In this document: one piece after another, positions 1 through 7,051 of the stretch
How positions within the stretch are numbered: position 1 is the stretch's first letter
Layout of the letters: every line of letters starts with the position of its first letter
Assembly (NCBI GenBank): GCA_024278015.1
Contig: JAJRUC010000463.1
Location: forward strand, 1 to 9,166
Length of the DNA: 9,166 bases
From: Chloroflexota bacterium
Lineage (GTDB): Bacteria > Chloroflexota > Anaerolineae > 4572-78
Direction: 5' to 3'
Made by a program: the position numbers and the translations under genes
The notes under the pieces: generated by a model
The model's database searches: none
Seen by the model: the letters and a program-made list of their open reading frames with translations, nothing else
Told to the model about the DNA's origin: nothing

Positions 1-11
1 GGTTCGCGAGC

Positions 12-64
12 CGCCCCTGCGGAGGCTTGGCCGCAAGGGCGCGACGCATCGCGCCCCTGCGGAG
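12..64 (-). repeat. GC-rich inverted/direct repeat cluster downstream of the operon (possible terminator)
   Basis: Positions 31-44 and 49-62 form a 14-bp stem with one G.T pair and a 4-nt loop, starting 9 bases after the last stop codon of the operon. The same arm 31-41 can also pair with 12-22, because 12-24 and 52-64 are 13-base direct repeats of each other. The two hairpins are therefore mutually exclusive. No T-run follows on the minus strand, so this is not a textbook intrinsic terminator. It could act as an RNA 3'-end stabiliser or be the edge of a dispersed palindromic repeat that continues outside the window. Confidence 0.45.
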
Positions 65-71
65 ATTCGCT

Positions 72-1577
72 TTACACAAACATCTGCATATCAAGCTCTT
101 CGCCCTTGTGGCGGGCATCGGCCAGCTCACAAATTCGATGCAATTCCCTGTACATTTTTTCATCAAGCAAGGGTTCTGTTTCGGCTTCCAGAATTTCGAT
201 GACCCGCTCATGGACGCGGTCCTGGTACGTTTTACTGCCGAACATTTCCCAGTTCTCAAACACGTTGCGGTCAAGCAATCCGGGCCGCCAGATTTCGGTT
301 TTAAACCGCTCGAAGGTGTGGTCCTGGTCAAGGAAGTGACCGCCGGGGCCAACGTCGTCCAGCACTTGCAGGGCTTTGGTGTCGTCGGTGACGGGGATGC
401 CGCGCATAATGCGTTTCACCATGTCGATAATCTCGTCCGAGGCCACCAGCATATCGGGCGAACTGGTCAGGCCGGATTCGATGTAGCCCACATCGTGAAT
501 CATGTTGCCGCCGATGAGGGCGGCGGTGGCGATGTTGATGGTCGCTTCCATGGCGGCTTGCTCATCGAAAAGTTTTGCGTCGGAGCAGCCGGCCGTTTCG
601 TACATGGGCACGCGCAGCCATTTGGTAATGTCGGTGTACCCCGCACTGAGCAGGGCCATTTCCGGCGAGCCGTAGGCCATAACGGTGGTTTGCATATCCA
701 TATTGGAAAGCAGCCCGCCGATGATGAGCTGCGCCCCCGGCTTCCGAAGCTGGCTGAGGACAATCCCGAACAGGCTTTCGGTCAGGGCTTGCACCAGCAA
801 ACCGGCCAGGGTGGTGGGGGCGGTGCCGCCGGCCATGGGGCAGGGGGTGTAAACCATCGGAATATCGTTATCGGCGGTGAAGAGCAGCTTTTGAATTACC
901 TCTTCGGAGTGGCTGAGAGGTGAAACCGGCTCATTGTACAGGGAAAACGCCGGGGCTTTTTTCCATTCATCCTTGCCGCCCAGCAAAATGCAAGCCATTT
1001 CAAGCTGGTCTTTCAAACCTTCCACATCGACGGCGGTAATGTTGATGGGCTTGGTGGTGCCTTCCAGCATGGCCAGGTATTGCCAGCGGTCATACGTACC
1101 CACGGCGGTATCCTGGGTGATGCCCAGCGACATGTGGAAGTCAATATTGGGCAAAGCCTGGGCGATTTTCGCCAGGTTTCTGACATCGTTGTAGGTGGCC
1201 CGGCGGCGCTCGCCGGTGTAGGGGTCAAGCGTAAAAGGGGTGTCGGAACCGGCCCCGAAACAGGCCTGGTTTTTGTACAATTCCATGCGATACTTGCGCT
1301 CGCCGGGGCCAACCACCACCACTCTTTCGGGCAAGGTGGCCCGCGCTTTATCAACCATCCAGGAGGGCATCTTCACCAGACTGCTGTCTTCGGTGGTGTC
1401 TGCAATGACAGCCCCCCCGGAATAGGCCAATTCCACGCCTTCCTTATCATAAACTCTCACGCCCGTTTCAGACAGAACGCGCAAGGCAGAGTAATAGATA
1501 GCCTCAATTTCCCCTTCGCTGAGTATCTGCAATTTAGGCGTCGCGTTCACCGCGTAATTGGTCTTTCCAACTTGCAT
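72..1577 (-). CDS. MttB-family (non-pyrrolysine) trimethylamine/quaternary amine:corrinoid methyltransferase, copy 1
   Basis: Predicted 501-residue cytoplasmic TIM-barrel methyltransferase of the MttB superfamily, which moves a methyl group from a methylated amine to the Co(I) of a partner corrinoid protein. Family signatures seen are the central YTPCPMAGGTAPTTLAG stretch (243-259), AGCSDAKLFDEQ (329-340), HDVGYIESG (361-369), and the C-terminal block GPGGHFL (410-416), DHT (419-421) and WEMFG (443-447). The length fits the family (about 480-510). The reading frame has no internal amber codon, whereas archaeal MttB carries pyrrolysine near residue 334, so this is a non-Pyl member like MtgB, MtpB, MtcB or MtyB. 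The start chosen is the ATG at 1577, preceded 8 nt away by AGGAG; the frame is open 13 codons further upstream to 1616 but without such a site. It is the last gene of the operon, 55 nt after the DUF1638 gene. The substrate is unknown; glycine betaine or another betaine is a guess from the family. Confidence 0.9.
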   Translation of the reverse strand: MQVGKTNYAVNATPKLQILSEGEIEAIYYSALRVLSETGVRVYDKEGVELAYSGGAVIADTTEDSSLVKMPSWMVDKARATLPERVVVVGPGERKYRMELYKNQACFGAGSDTPFTLDPYTGERRRATYNDVRNLAKIAQALPNIDFHMSLGITQDTAVGTYDRWQYLAMLEGTTKPINITAVDVEGLKDQLEMACILLGGKDEWKKAPAFSLYNEPVSPLSHSEEVIQKLLFTADNDIPMVYTPCPMAGGTAPTTLAGLLVQALTESLFGIVLSQLRKPGAQLIIGGLLSNMDMQTTVMAYGSPEMALLSAGYTDITKWLRVPMYETAGCSDAKLFDEQAAMEATINIATAALIGGNMIHDVGYIESGLTSSPDMLVASDEIIDMVKRIMRGIPVTDDTKALQVLDDVGPGGHFLDQDHTFERFKTEIWRPGLLDRNVFENWEMFGSKTYQDRVHERVIEILEAETEPLLDEKMYRELHRICELADARHKGEELDMQMFV

Positions 1578-1632
1578 AATCCAATCTCCTGACAATTTAA
1601 CGCTTGACCGAATCAATCAAGCCTGAAATAAT

Positions 1633-2331
1633 TTAACGAATAAACTGCTCCTGACGGATTTCGCCACCGGGCGGCACAATCACAAAATCGTCGTCTGCTT
1701 TCTCAAGGGCGGCGATGACCTCTATCATGCGCCGGACATACACATCAGAGCCGAGGATTTCTTCGTAGCGCATGCCCCATTGTTCGCAATAGCGAGCCAC
1801 GGCTTCGGCCTGGGCGCGATATTTGTCTATGTCTGCGGGGGTGTGGGCCACCAGGGCCAGCCGGTCATAGTGCCGGTATTGCTGATCCATCACCCAGGCC
1901 GCATCTTTTTCGCCGTATTTTTCAACGTATTCGTGATATTCCTTCAGAGGATGGCTGCCCGATTCCAGCCAGCCTTTGCTGAGATAGTAGGTTCCGGGCA
2001 CGGCCTCAAACTCCTGCATGTATTTTTTATGCGACCCCAGCAAAATAGCGATGCAATCATCGACTCTGGGGATAAGCAGGGTGTGCTGCCTGGCCCTGAT
2101 GCCGTTCAGACCGTTGCCGCACAGGCCGTAGCCCAACACAATCAGGCTGGGCGTTTCGATGCTGTCAATGGCCTCTTGCAGAGTCCATGTCAGTTTGTTC
2201 GGCACGCGATGCAGGCCGTAATCGAAATAAGTGAGCTGGTCGACCAAACCATCGGGCAGCAAATCAGGCAGCATCGACTTCATTATCTCGCAAGCCAGGA
2301 TGACAACGGGCAGTTTTTGCGGTGACGCCAT
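1633..2331 (-). CDS. DUF1638 domain protein of the corrinoid methyltransferase operon
   Basis: Soluble 232-residue protein that I recognise as DUF1638, a family without an assigned reaction that is often seen beside corrinoid and methylamine methyltransferase genes. Visible traits are LACE near the N-terminus (Cys14), GYGLCGNGL (67-75, Cys71), IPRVDDC (87-93, Cys93) and YYLSKGWLESG (115-125). The three spaced cysteines, with His41 and His101 nearby, could bind a metal or a corrinoid, but that is inference. There is no signal peptide or membrane segment. The start is taken at the ATG at 2331, because GGAG lies 6 nt upstream. An ATG triplet at 2341-2349 is in frame but has no ribosome site, and the frame runs open back to 2469 only by overlapping the corrinoid gene. 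It lies 25 nt after that gene and 55 nt before mttB copy 1. Confidence 0.8.
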   Translation of the reverse strand: MASPQKLPVVILACEIMKSMLPDLLPDGLVDQLTYFDYGLHRVPNKLTWTLQEAIDSIETPSLIVLGYGLCGNGLNGIRARQHTLLIPRVDDCIAILLGSHKKYMQEFEAVPGTYYLSKGWLESGSHPLKEYHEYVEKYGEKDAAWVMDQQYRHYDRLALVAHTPADIDKYRAQAEAVARYCEQWGMRYEEILGSDVYVRRMIEVIAALEKADDDFVIVPPGGEIRQEQFIR

Positions 2332-2356
2332 ATCTGTCTCCATCATCATTAAACGA

Positions 2357-2998
2357 TTATGCCGCACCCATAAGTTGCTTGGCCAGGTCCGCGCCCGCCG
2401 GGGCATTGGAGCCATAGCCGTCGGCGCCGACACGGTCTGCAAATTCTCTGTCGACCGGCGCGCCGCCAACCATAATCTTCACGCCGGCGCGCAGGCCGGC
2501 CTCTTCCAGAGCCTTGATGGTGTGCCCCATAGACCGCATGGTGGTGGTCAACAAGGCCGACATACCGATGATGTTGGGTTTGTGCTGTTTGACGGCCTCT
2601 ATAAATTTTTCGGGGGCAACGTTAAAACCCAGGTCAATCACATCAAAGCCGCTGCCTTCGCACAGCATACCCACCAGATTTTTGCCGATGTCGTGCAGGT
2701 CGCCCTTGACGGTGCCCATCACAATTTTGCCCAGCATTTCCGCGCCGCTGGCGGCCAGCAGGGGGCGCAATATGCCCAGGCCGGTTTGCATCGCTTCGGC
2801 AGACATCAGCACTTCCGGCACAAACATATCGCCCCGTTTGAAGCGGATGCCGACTTCTGTCATACCTACAACCAGAGCGTTGTCAAGAATTTCCTTGGCG
2901 GTAAAGCCTTCATCCAGCGCTTTTTGCACCAGGCCGGGAGATTTGGTTTCGTCGCCTTCAATGACGACGGCTGATAATTGTTCCAAAATCGCGCTCAT
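2357..2998 (-). CDS. Corrinoid protein (MtgC/MttC/MtbC type), copy 1
   Basis: Predicted 213-residue corrinoid carrier for methyl transfer. It has an N-terminal four-helix cap domain (about 1-90) and a Rossmann-like B12-binding domain (about 90-213). The cobalt-ligand signature DxHxxG is present as DLHDIG at 100-105, with His102 as the expected lower axial ligand, followed by SAL (147-149) and GG (178-179) at the spacing usual for base-off/His-on corrinoid proteins. It would accept a methyl group from an MttB protein and give it to the pterin-dependent enzyme of the operon. The ATG at 2998 is chosen because AGGAG lies 8 nt upstream; an in-frame ATG at 3019 lies upstream of that site. It sits 43 nt after mttB copy 2 and is very similar to the other corrinoid gene of the operon, including 32 identical bases. 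Confidence 0.93.
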   Translation of the reverse strand: MSAILEQLSAVVIEGDETKSPGLVQKALDEGFTAKEILDNALVVGMTEVGIRFKRGDMFVPEVLMSAEAMQTGLGILRPLLAASGAEMLGKIVMGTVKGDLHDIGKNLVGMLCEGSGFDVIDLGFNVAPEKFIEAVKQHKPNIIGMSALLTTTMRSMGHTIKALEEAGLRAGVKIMVGGAPVDREFADRVGADGYGSNAPAGADLAKQLMGAA

Positions 2999-3041
2999 TG
3001 TCGATTCTCCTGTCTTCAATTGATTAAGTTACGCTCGCGCA

Positions 3042-4499
3042 CTACGCGCGCACGCGGGCTTCGGCTTCTGCCAGAACTTTCCGGATGACCTGTTCTGTTT
3101 CCGGCTTGATGGACGAGGGGTTGTGCGTAACCAGAATATCGTGTACGCGGGCGATGGTGCGGTCTTTCAGGGTGGTGCGGCCCATCATCTCCCATTCTTC
3201 AAAATTGCGGCGGTCATGCAGGTTCGGATACCAGAATTCGGACCTGAAGTAACGGCGGGTGTGTTTTTCTTTAAGATAGTGTCCGTTGGGGCCAACGTTG
3301 TGGATAACATCCACGGCCAATGTATCTTCGTTCACCTCAATACCGCGCGTGATGCGCCGGGTGTAGCCGATTGCTTCATCCATAGCGGCCAGTTGAAAGA
3401 CCGAGCCGGTCATGGCGCTTTCGGTGTAGCCGACATCGTGGGTTAAATCACCGCCGGTCATGGCCGAGAAGTAACAAGAGAGCGAGCCTTCAATCATGGC
3501 CTGGGCATCGAAGGTTTTTGAATCTGTGCAGCCGCCGGTTTGCCACAGGGGCAGGCCAACGTAATGGGCCAGTTCAGTGATACCGGCCATCATCAGCGAA
3601 AGTTCCGGCGCGCCGTAAGCCAAAATCATGGCGCTCATATCCATAACGGAAAGGACGCCGCCCATAATAAAGGGCAGGCCCGGCTGAACGGCCTGGGCAA
3701 TGGTCAACCCCATCCACGATTCAGCGGCGGCCGGAATGATGATACCGGCAGCGGTGACGGGCGCGGTGCCGCCGGCCAACGGGCACGGGGTAAAGATAAG
3801 GGGTATGCGGTGTGTGGCGGCAAAGAGCAGCTTGTCCACCGATTCGCTGGTGGTGATTAACGGCGAAAGGGGTTCGCAGTAGTGGACATAGGTGGGTCGT
3901 TGTTCAAAGGCTTCCTGCCCCCCGGCTTCGGCCACGGCAATTTCATGGATGCCCGCCGAATCATATTTATCGTAAGACCAGGCCACAATCGGCTTGCTGG
4001 TGTTGGGGAACATACCCGCAAATTCGTACAACGCGCCCAAATCATGGTGAACGTCGCTGACCGTACCCAGCGATTCGCAAAAATCAATGTTGGGCAGGGC
4101 ATCGACCACTTTAGCCACCAGCGGCACGTCAGAATTCAGATAGGGCCGGCGCGCCTGGGTTTCAATGTCGATAAACTGCACGCAGGTGGGGCCGGGGCCA
4201 AAGTGCGCCCGTCCGGGGCCAATGTGGATGTCGTTTTCGGGATTGCCGTCGCGGGCAAACAGGGTAAAGCTGCGGGGGGCCATTTCCAGCGATTTTCTGA
4301 CCAGGTAGTTCGGCAGCCGCACGCGAGTGCCCTCTACCCAGGCGCCCGCTTTCTTCAAAATCTGCCGGGCTTCTTCGTGCATCACATCCAGCCCGGTGTA
4401 TTCCAGTACGTGGAGCGCGCCCCAAAACAGTTCTTCCAGTTGGTCCTGGGTGAACATTTCAAAGCGTACCCCGGAGTTTATGCGATAATTTGTCCTCAT
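3042..4499 (-). CDS. MttB-family (non-pyrrolysine) trimethylamine/quaternary amine:corrinoid methyltransferase, copy 2
   Basis: Predicted 485-residue MttB-superfamily methyltransferase, clearly a diverged paralogue of the last gene of the operon. Shared blocks are FTPCPLAGGTAPVTAAG (236-252), GGCTDSKTFDAQA (322-334), THDVGYTESAMTGS (353-366), and the C-terminal GPNGHYL (403-409), KHT (412-414), DR (429-430) and WEMMG (436-440). All codons across the region where archaeal MttB carries pyrrolysine are sense codons. The start at 4499 is supported by AAAGGAG 9 nt upstream. The gene lies 45 nt after one corrinoid gene and 43 nt before the other, so either protein could be its partner. Two paralogues differing across the barrel suggest two substrates, or successive demethylations, but the sequence does not say which. 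The protein is cytoplasmic, with no signal sequence. Confidence 0.9.
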   Translation of the reverse strand: MRTNYRINSGVRFEMFTQDQLEELFWGALHVLEYTGLDVMHEEARQILKKAGAWVEGTRVRLPNYLVRKSLEMAPRSFTLFARDGNPENDIHIGPGRAHFGPGPTCVQFIDIETQARRPYLNSDVPLVAKVVDALPNIDFCESLGTVSDVHHDLGALYEFAGMFPNTSKPIVAWSYDKYDSAGIHEIAVAEAGGQEAFEQRPTYVHYCEPLSPLITTSESVDKLLFAATHRIPLIFTPCPLAGGTAPVTAAGIIIPAAAESWMGLTIAQAVQPGLPFIMGGVLSVMDMSAMILAYGAPELSLMMAGITELAHYVGLPLWQTGGCTDSKTFDAQAMIEGSLSCYFSAMTGGDLTHDVGYTESAMTGSVFQLAAMDEAIGYTRRITRGIEVNEDTLAVDVIHNVGPNGHYLKEKHTRRYFRSEFWYPNLHDRRNFEEWEMMGRTTLKDRTIARVHDILVTHNPSSIKPETEQVIRKVLAEAEARVRA

Positions 4500-4544
4500 A
4501 AAAGAGGTCTCCTTTCTTGGCAACACGGTTGGATTTTATTGTTC

Positions 4545-5183
4545 TTATGCCTTTGCAAATTTCTTGGCCATTTCAGATGCAGAGGCCGCGTTAGAGGCGT
4601 AGCCGTCGGCGCCGATTTGGTCTGCAAACGATTGGGTCACGGGCGCGCCGCCAATCATCACCTTCACTTTATCGCGCAAGCCGGCTTCTTCCAGGGCCTT
4701 GATGGTGTGTTCCATGGAGCGCATGGTGGTGGTCAACAAGGCCGACATACCCACAATGTTCGGCTCAAATTCCTTGACGGCTTTTACAAAGGCGTCCGGT
4801 TCAATGTTCTTGCCCAGGTCTTTCACTTCAAAGCCCGCGCCTTCGCACATCATAGCCACCAGGTTCTTGCCGATGTCGTGCAGATCGCCCTTGACGGTGC
4901 CGAGGATGATTTTGCCGGTCATGGAGGCGCCGGTTGCAGACAGGAGCGGCCTGACCAAATCCATAGCCCCTTGCATAGCCCGCGCAGAGCGCAGCACTTC
5001 GGGCACAAACATATTGCCGGCTTTAAATTCTACGCCGACGTAGTCCATACCGGGCATCAACCCGTTGTCCAGAATTGTATCGGCGGCCATACCGGCGGCC
5101 AATGCTTCCTGGGTCAACTTTACACAGTCGTTCAAATTACCTTCAATAACCGATGTAGAGATTGCCGCTAAAACTTCGCTCAT
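4545..5183 (-). CDS. Corrinoid protein (MtgC/MttC/MtbC type), copy 2
   Basis: Predicted 212-residue methyl-carrying corrinoid protein with the same architecture as its paralogue: helical cap, then a B12-binding fold with DLHDIG at 100-105 (His102 as predicted cobalt ligand), SAL at 147-149 and IGG at 177-179. Motif positions match the other copy residue for residue, so they come from one duplication. The start at 5183 has a strong AGGAGG 8 nt upstream. It follows the GntR gene by 30 nt and precedes mttB copy 2 by 45 nt. It should form a complex with an MttB protein and then with the pterin methyltransferase. Which MttB it serves is not decided by the sequence, although adjacency favours copy 2. 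Confidence 0.93.
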   Translation of the reverse strand: MSEVLAAISTSVIEGNLNDCVKLTQEALAAGMAADTILDNGLMPGMDYVGVEFKAGNMFVPEVLRSARAMQGAMDLVRPLLSATGASMTGKIILGTVKGDLHDIGKNLVAMMCEGAGFEVKDLGKNIEPDAFVKAVKEFEPNIVGMSALLTTTMRSMEHTIKALEEAGLRDKVKVMIGGAPVTQSFADQIGADGYASNAASASEMAKKFAKA

Positions 5184-5213
5184 GAGTATTTCCTCCTGTG
5201 GCGCATAAGGTTT

Positions 5214-5843
5214 TTATAGATAGTTTCTAATAGTTTGATGGAAATGCCGGATATGTTCGCGCATATACTGTTCGGCCAAAACGCCGTCTCCGGCTTTCAT
5301 GGCGGCCAATATTTTAAAGTGGGTTTCAATATCGACATCCTGGGGATTAAGCCGGTCAACCGCCAGATACCAAATTCGTTGAGACAGATTGTAGAACAGC
5401 TCAAATTCGTTATACAAAAAATGGTTGCCGGCGGCCTTGGCTATCAATTGATGAAATTGACGGTCGAGCGTTAGCAGGAAGCTATGGTTCAGTTTGTCGC
5501 CGGTGTGATACCGGGCCATCACCTTTTTTAATTGTTGCAACTGCATTGACGCCGCCCGTTCCACCGCCAGCCGCACACACAACCCTTCCAGCTCTACCCG
5601 CACTTCGTAGATTTTTTGCAAATCCGTAATGGCAACATCAGACACAAACATGCCCCGCCGGGAAGCCACCACCACCAGATTTTCAGACTGGAGTTGCTTC
5701 AGCGCTTCCCGAATAGGGGTGCGCCCCAATGCCAGAGTTTCCATAAGTTCGGCCTCTCTAATAACCGAACCGGGCGGCATTTTGGTGGTAATTATCAGCT
5801 CTTTTATCCGGCGATAAGCCTTGTCTGCGTCTGTAGAGTGCAT
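5214..5843 (-). CDS. GntR family transcriptional regulator, FadR/FCD subfamily
   Basis: Predicted 209-residue regulator. The N-terminal winged helix-turn-helix (about 8-70) shows the GntR pattern with PPGSVIRE (23-30), GRTPIREAL (40-48) and a wing around ASRRGMFV (60-67). The C-terminal FCD all-helical effector domain (about 75-205) has candidate metal/ligand residues Asp127, His131, His175 and His197 in the D-x3-H...H...H arrangement of the family. The start at 5843 has AGGAGG 4 nt upstream. It lies inside the operon, 17 nt after the pterin methyltransferase and 30 nt before a corrinoid gene, so it is co-transcribed and probably autoregulatory. FCD regulators usually bind small carboxylates, so a betaine or breakdown product is a reasonable effector, but that is inference. 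No convincing operator palindrome was found in the operon leader. Confidence 0.93.
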   Translation of the reverse strand: MHSTDADKAYRRIKELIITTKMPPGSVIREAELMETLALGRTPIREALKQLQSENLVVVASRRGMFVSDVAITDLQKIYEVRVELEGLCVRLAVERAASMQLQQLKKVMARYHTGDKLNHSFLLTLDRQFHQLIAKAAGNHFLYNEFELFYNLSQRIWYLAVDRLNPQDVDIETHFKILAAMKAGDGVLAEQYMREHIRHFHQTIRNYL

Positions 5844-5860
5844 TCATCCTCCTTGTCGTT

Positions 5861-6739
5861 TTATGATTGGGCTTCCAGCGCTTTTTGGCGGGCGCGATAG
5901 GCTTTAATCCAGGCCATGCCGTAGTCATCACGGCCCATTACCAGATCTGCGGCCTGGATGGCAATGGACACCTGCGCAACCATCGGGTTGGTGATGGGGC
6001 AGGTCAGGCCGGCCAGAATAGCCATGGCAATGAAGGTGGAGTTGATGTATTTTCTGTCCGGCATACCGAAGGAGATGTTGCTGGCACCCATAGTGATGTT
6101 CACGCCAAATTCTGCGATGATGAGTTTGATGCTCTCGATAGCCAGTATGCCGGCGCTGCTGTCGGCGCCCATGGTCAAGGCCAGGGGGTCAATGACAATA
6201 TCTTCGGGGCCGATGCCCAATTTACCGGCCCGCTCAATGATTTTGCCGGCCACTTGCAGCCGTTTTTCCGGCGTTTCGGGAATACCGTCGTCATCCATGC
6301 ACAGGCCAATAACCGCCGCACCGTGTTCTTTTACCAGCGGCAACACGGCCTCCAGCGAGCGTTCTTCGCCGTTGACGGAGTTGATGAGGGCCTTCCCGCT
6401 GTAAACCGAAAGGGCGGCCTCAAGAGCGGCGGGGTCTGCGGTGTCGATGCACAACGGCACATCGGTTTCTTCCATGACAATGCCCATCATTTTCTGGATG
6501 AGGGCCGGTTCGTCAACGCCGGGCACACCGGCGTTCACATCCAGCACAACCGCGCCGGCTTTCACCTGGTTGACGGCATCTTGCCGCACCATATCGAAGT
6601 TGCCCTCCTTCAAGGCGGCCAGTACCGCCTTGCGCCCGGTGGGATTAATGCGCTCGCCAATGATAACCGTGGGCATGGCCCGGCTTATCTCTACTGTTTT
6701 GGTGGCCGATGAAATAATGGTGGTTAAATCCTGGGTCAT
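5861..6739 (-). CDS. Pterin-dependent methyltransferase, methyltetrahydrofolate:corrinoid type (MtgA/MeTr-like)
   Basis: Predicted 292-residue cytoplasmic TIM-barrel enzyme of the pterin-binding family (relatives: AcsE/MeTr, MtgA, MetH pterin domain). Within this operon it should transfer the methyl group from the methyl-corrinoid protein to tetrahydrofolate, giving methyl-THF. Motifs are GERINPTGR (28-36), LDVNAG (66-71), CIDT (97-100), NSVNGE (120-125), IDPLALTMGAD (183-193) and GASNISFGMPDR (218-229). Asn221 probably matches the conserved Asn that hydrogen-bonds N5 of the pterin in Moorella MeTr. It is about 30 residues longer than MeTr, mostly at the N-terminus. The start at 6739 is preceded by GAGG and six A. 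As the first gene of the operon, about 95 nt after the riboswitch terminator, it receives the cobalamin-dependent control directly. Confidence 0.92.
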   Translation of the reverse strand: MTQDLTTIISSATKTVEISRAMPTVIIGERINPTGRKAVLAALKEGNFDMVRQDAVNQVKAGAVVLDVNAGVPGVDEPALIQKMMGIVMEETDVPLCIDTADPAALEAALSVYSGKALINSVNGEERSLEAVLPLVKEHGAAVIGLCMDDDGIPETPEKRLQVAGKIIERAGKLGIGPEDIVIDPLALTMGADSSAGILAIESIKLIIAEFGVNITMGASNISFGMPDRKYINSTFIAMAILAGLTCPITNPMVAQVSIAIQAADLVMGRDDYGMAWIKAYRARQKALEAQS

Positions 6740-6834
6740 TTTTTTCCTCGCTTCAATAACATAAGGTCAATATATTTATACAAAATCCTCTTTGGAGAGG
6801 GTTCTACCCCTGTATCGTTCCCATAACAGTCAAC
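6740..6834 (-). other. Operon leader between riboswitch terminator and first gene
   Basis: AT-rich leader. It holds a small hairpin at 6787-6800 (5-bp stem, 4-nt loop) followed on the minus strand by ATTTTG, which is too weak to call a terminator. A TTGACT sequence just after the terminator T-run resembles a -35 box, but no -10 box lies at a suitable distance. The GAGG ribosome site of the first gene is at its end. Confidence 0.4.
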
Positions 6835-6868
6835 AAAAAAGGAGCATTGCCAACAAGCGCAATGCTCC
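6835..6868 (-). terminator. Intrinsic terminator of the cobalamin riboswitch expression platform
   Basis: A perfect 10-bp stem (6859-6868 with 6841-6850) with an 8-nt loop is followed on the minus strand by six T at 6840-6835. It lies 27 nt after the B12-box side of the aptamer and before the first gene, so it is the expected transcription-terminating expression platform. Without ligand, part of its 5' arm should be held in an alternative pairing; a GGCTCC segment of the aptamer near 6918-6923 can pair with GGAGC of the arm, but I cannot show that this is the real antiterminator. Confidence 0.88.
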
Positions 6869-6894
6869 TCTCCTCGGGGAATCATCTTCTGTTT

Positions 6895-7045
6895 TCCGGA
6901 AAGCGGATGGTCTGGCTTTGGAGCCGAAAATTCAGCCCCTCACAGTTGCGGGACAGCGCCGGCCTCCTCGTTGCAGCAACGAGCCACCGGTCTTCATCGC
7001 CAATCACCGTGGGGTGAAAGCCTTGTTGCGTAACAAGGCGCTTTC
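6895..7045 (-). promoter_or_regulatory. Cobalamin (B12) riboswitch aptamer
   Basis: Read on the minus strand, the conserved cobalamin core appears in order: CACGGTG near 7011-7005, then GAAGACCGGTGG near 6996-6985, a GC-rich hairpin, then GGCGCTGTCCCGCAACTGTG around 6962-6943, which matches the invariant CxGxCCCGCAACUGU segment. A hairpin (GGGGCTGA/TCGGCTCC) follows, then the B12-box-like AAGCCAGACCATCCGC at about 6918-6902. A 5' stem-loop (GCCTTGTT-ACGC-AACAAGGC, 7039-7020) precedes the core. An intrinsic terminator follows directly, so control is by transcription attenuation. The natural ligand should be adenosyl- or another cobalamin. It stands before a corrinoid-dependent methyltransferase operon, which is unusual. 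The exact 5' and 3' limits are approximate. Confidence 0.85.
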
Positions 7046-7051
7046 AGGATA

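Noticed and set aside
27..923. Plus-strand 298-codon open frame
   Set aside because: It is antisense to the mttB gene at 72-1577, lacks a ribosome site, and its His/Gly/Gln-rich translation is typical of the reverse frame of a GC-rich gene. The mttB frame has family motifs throughout.
72..4499. Pyrrolysine-containing MttB with in-frame amber codon
   Set aside because: Both mttB frames are uninterrupted from start to stop at normal family length, so no amber readthrough is needed.
3882..5171. Plus-strand 429-codon open frame
   Set aside because: It runs antisense across mttB copy 2 and a corrinoid gene, has no recognisable domain, and ignores the gene boundary there. It is a shadow of two well-supported genes.
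5867..6712. Plus-strand 281-codon open frame
   Set aside because: It is antisense to the pterin methyltransferase, whose motifs and ribosome site are clear.
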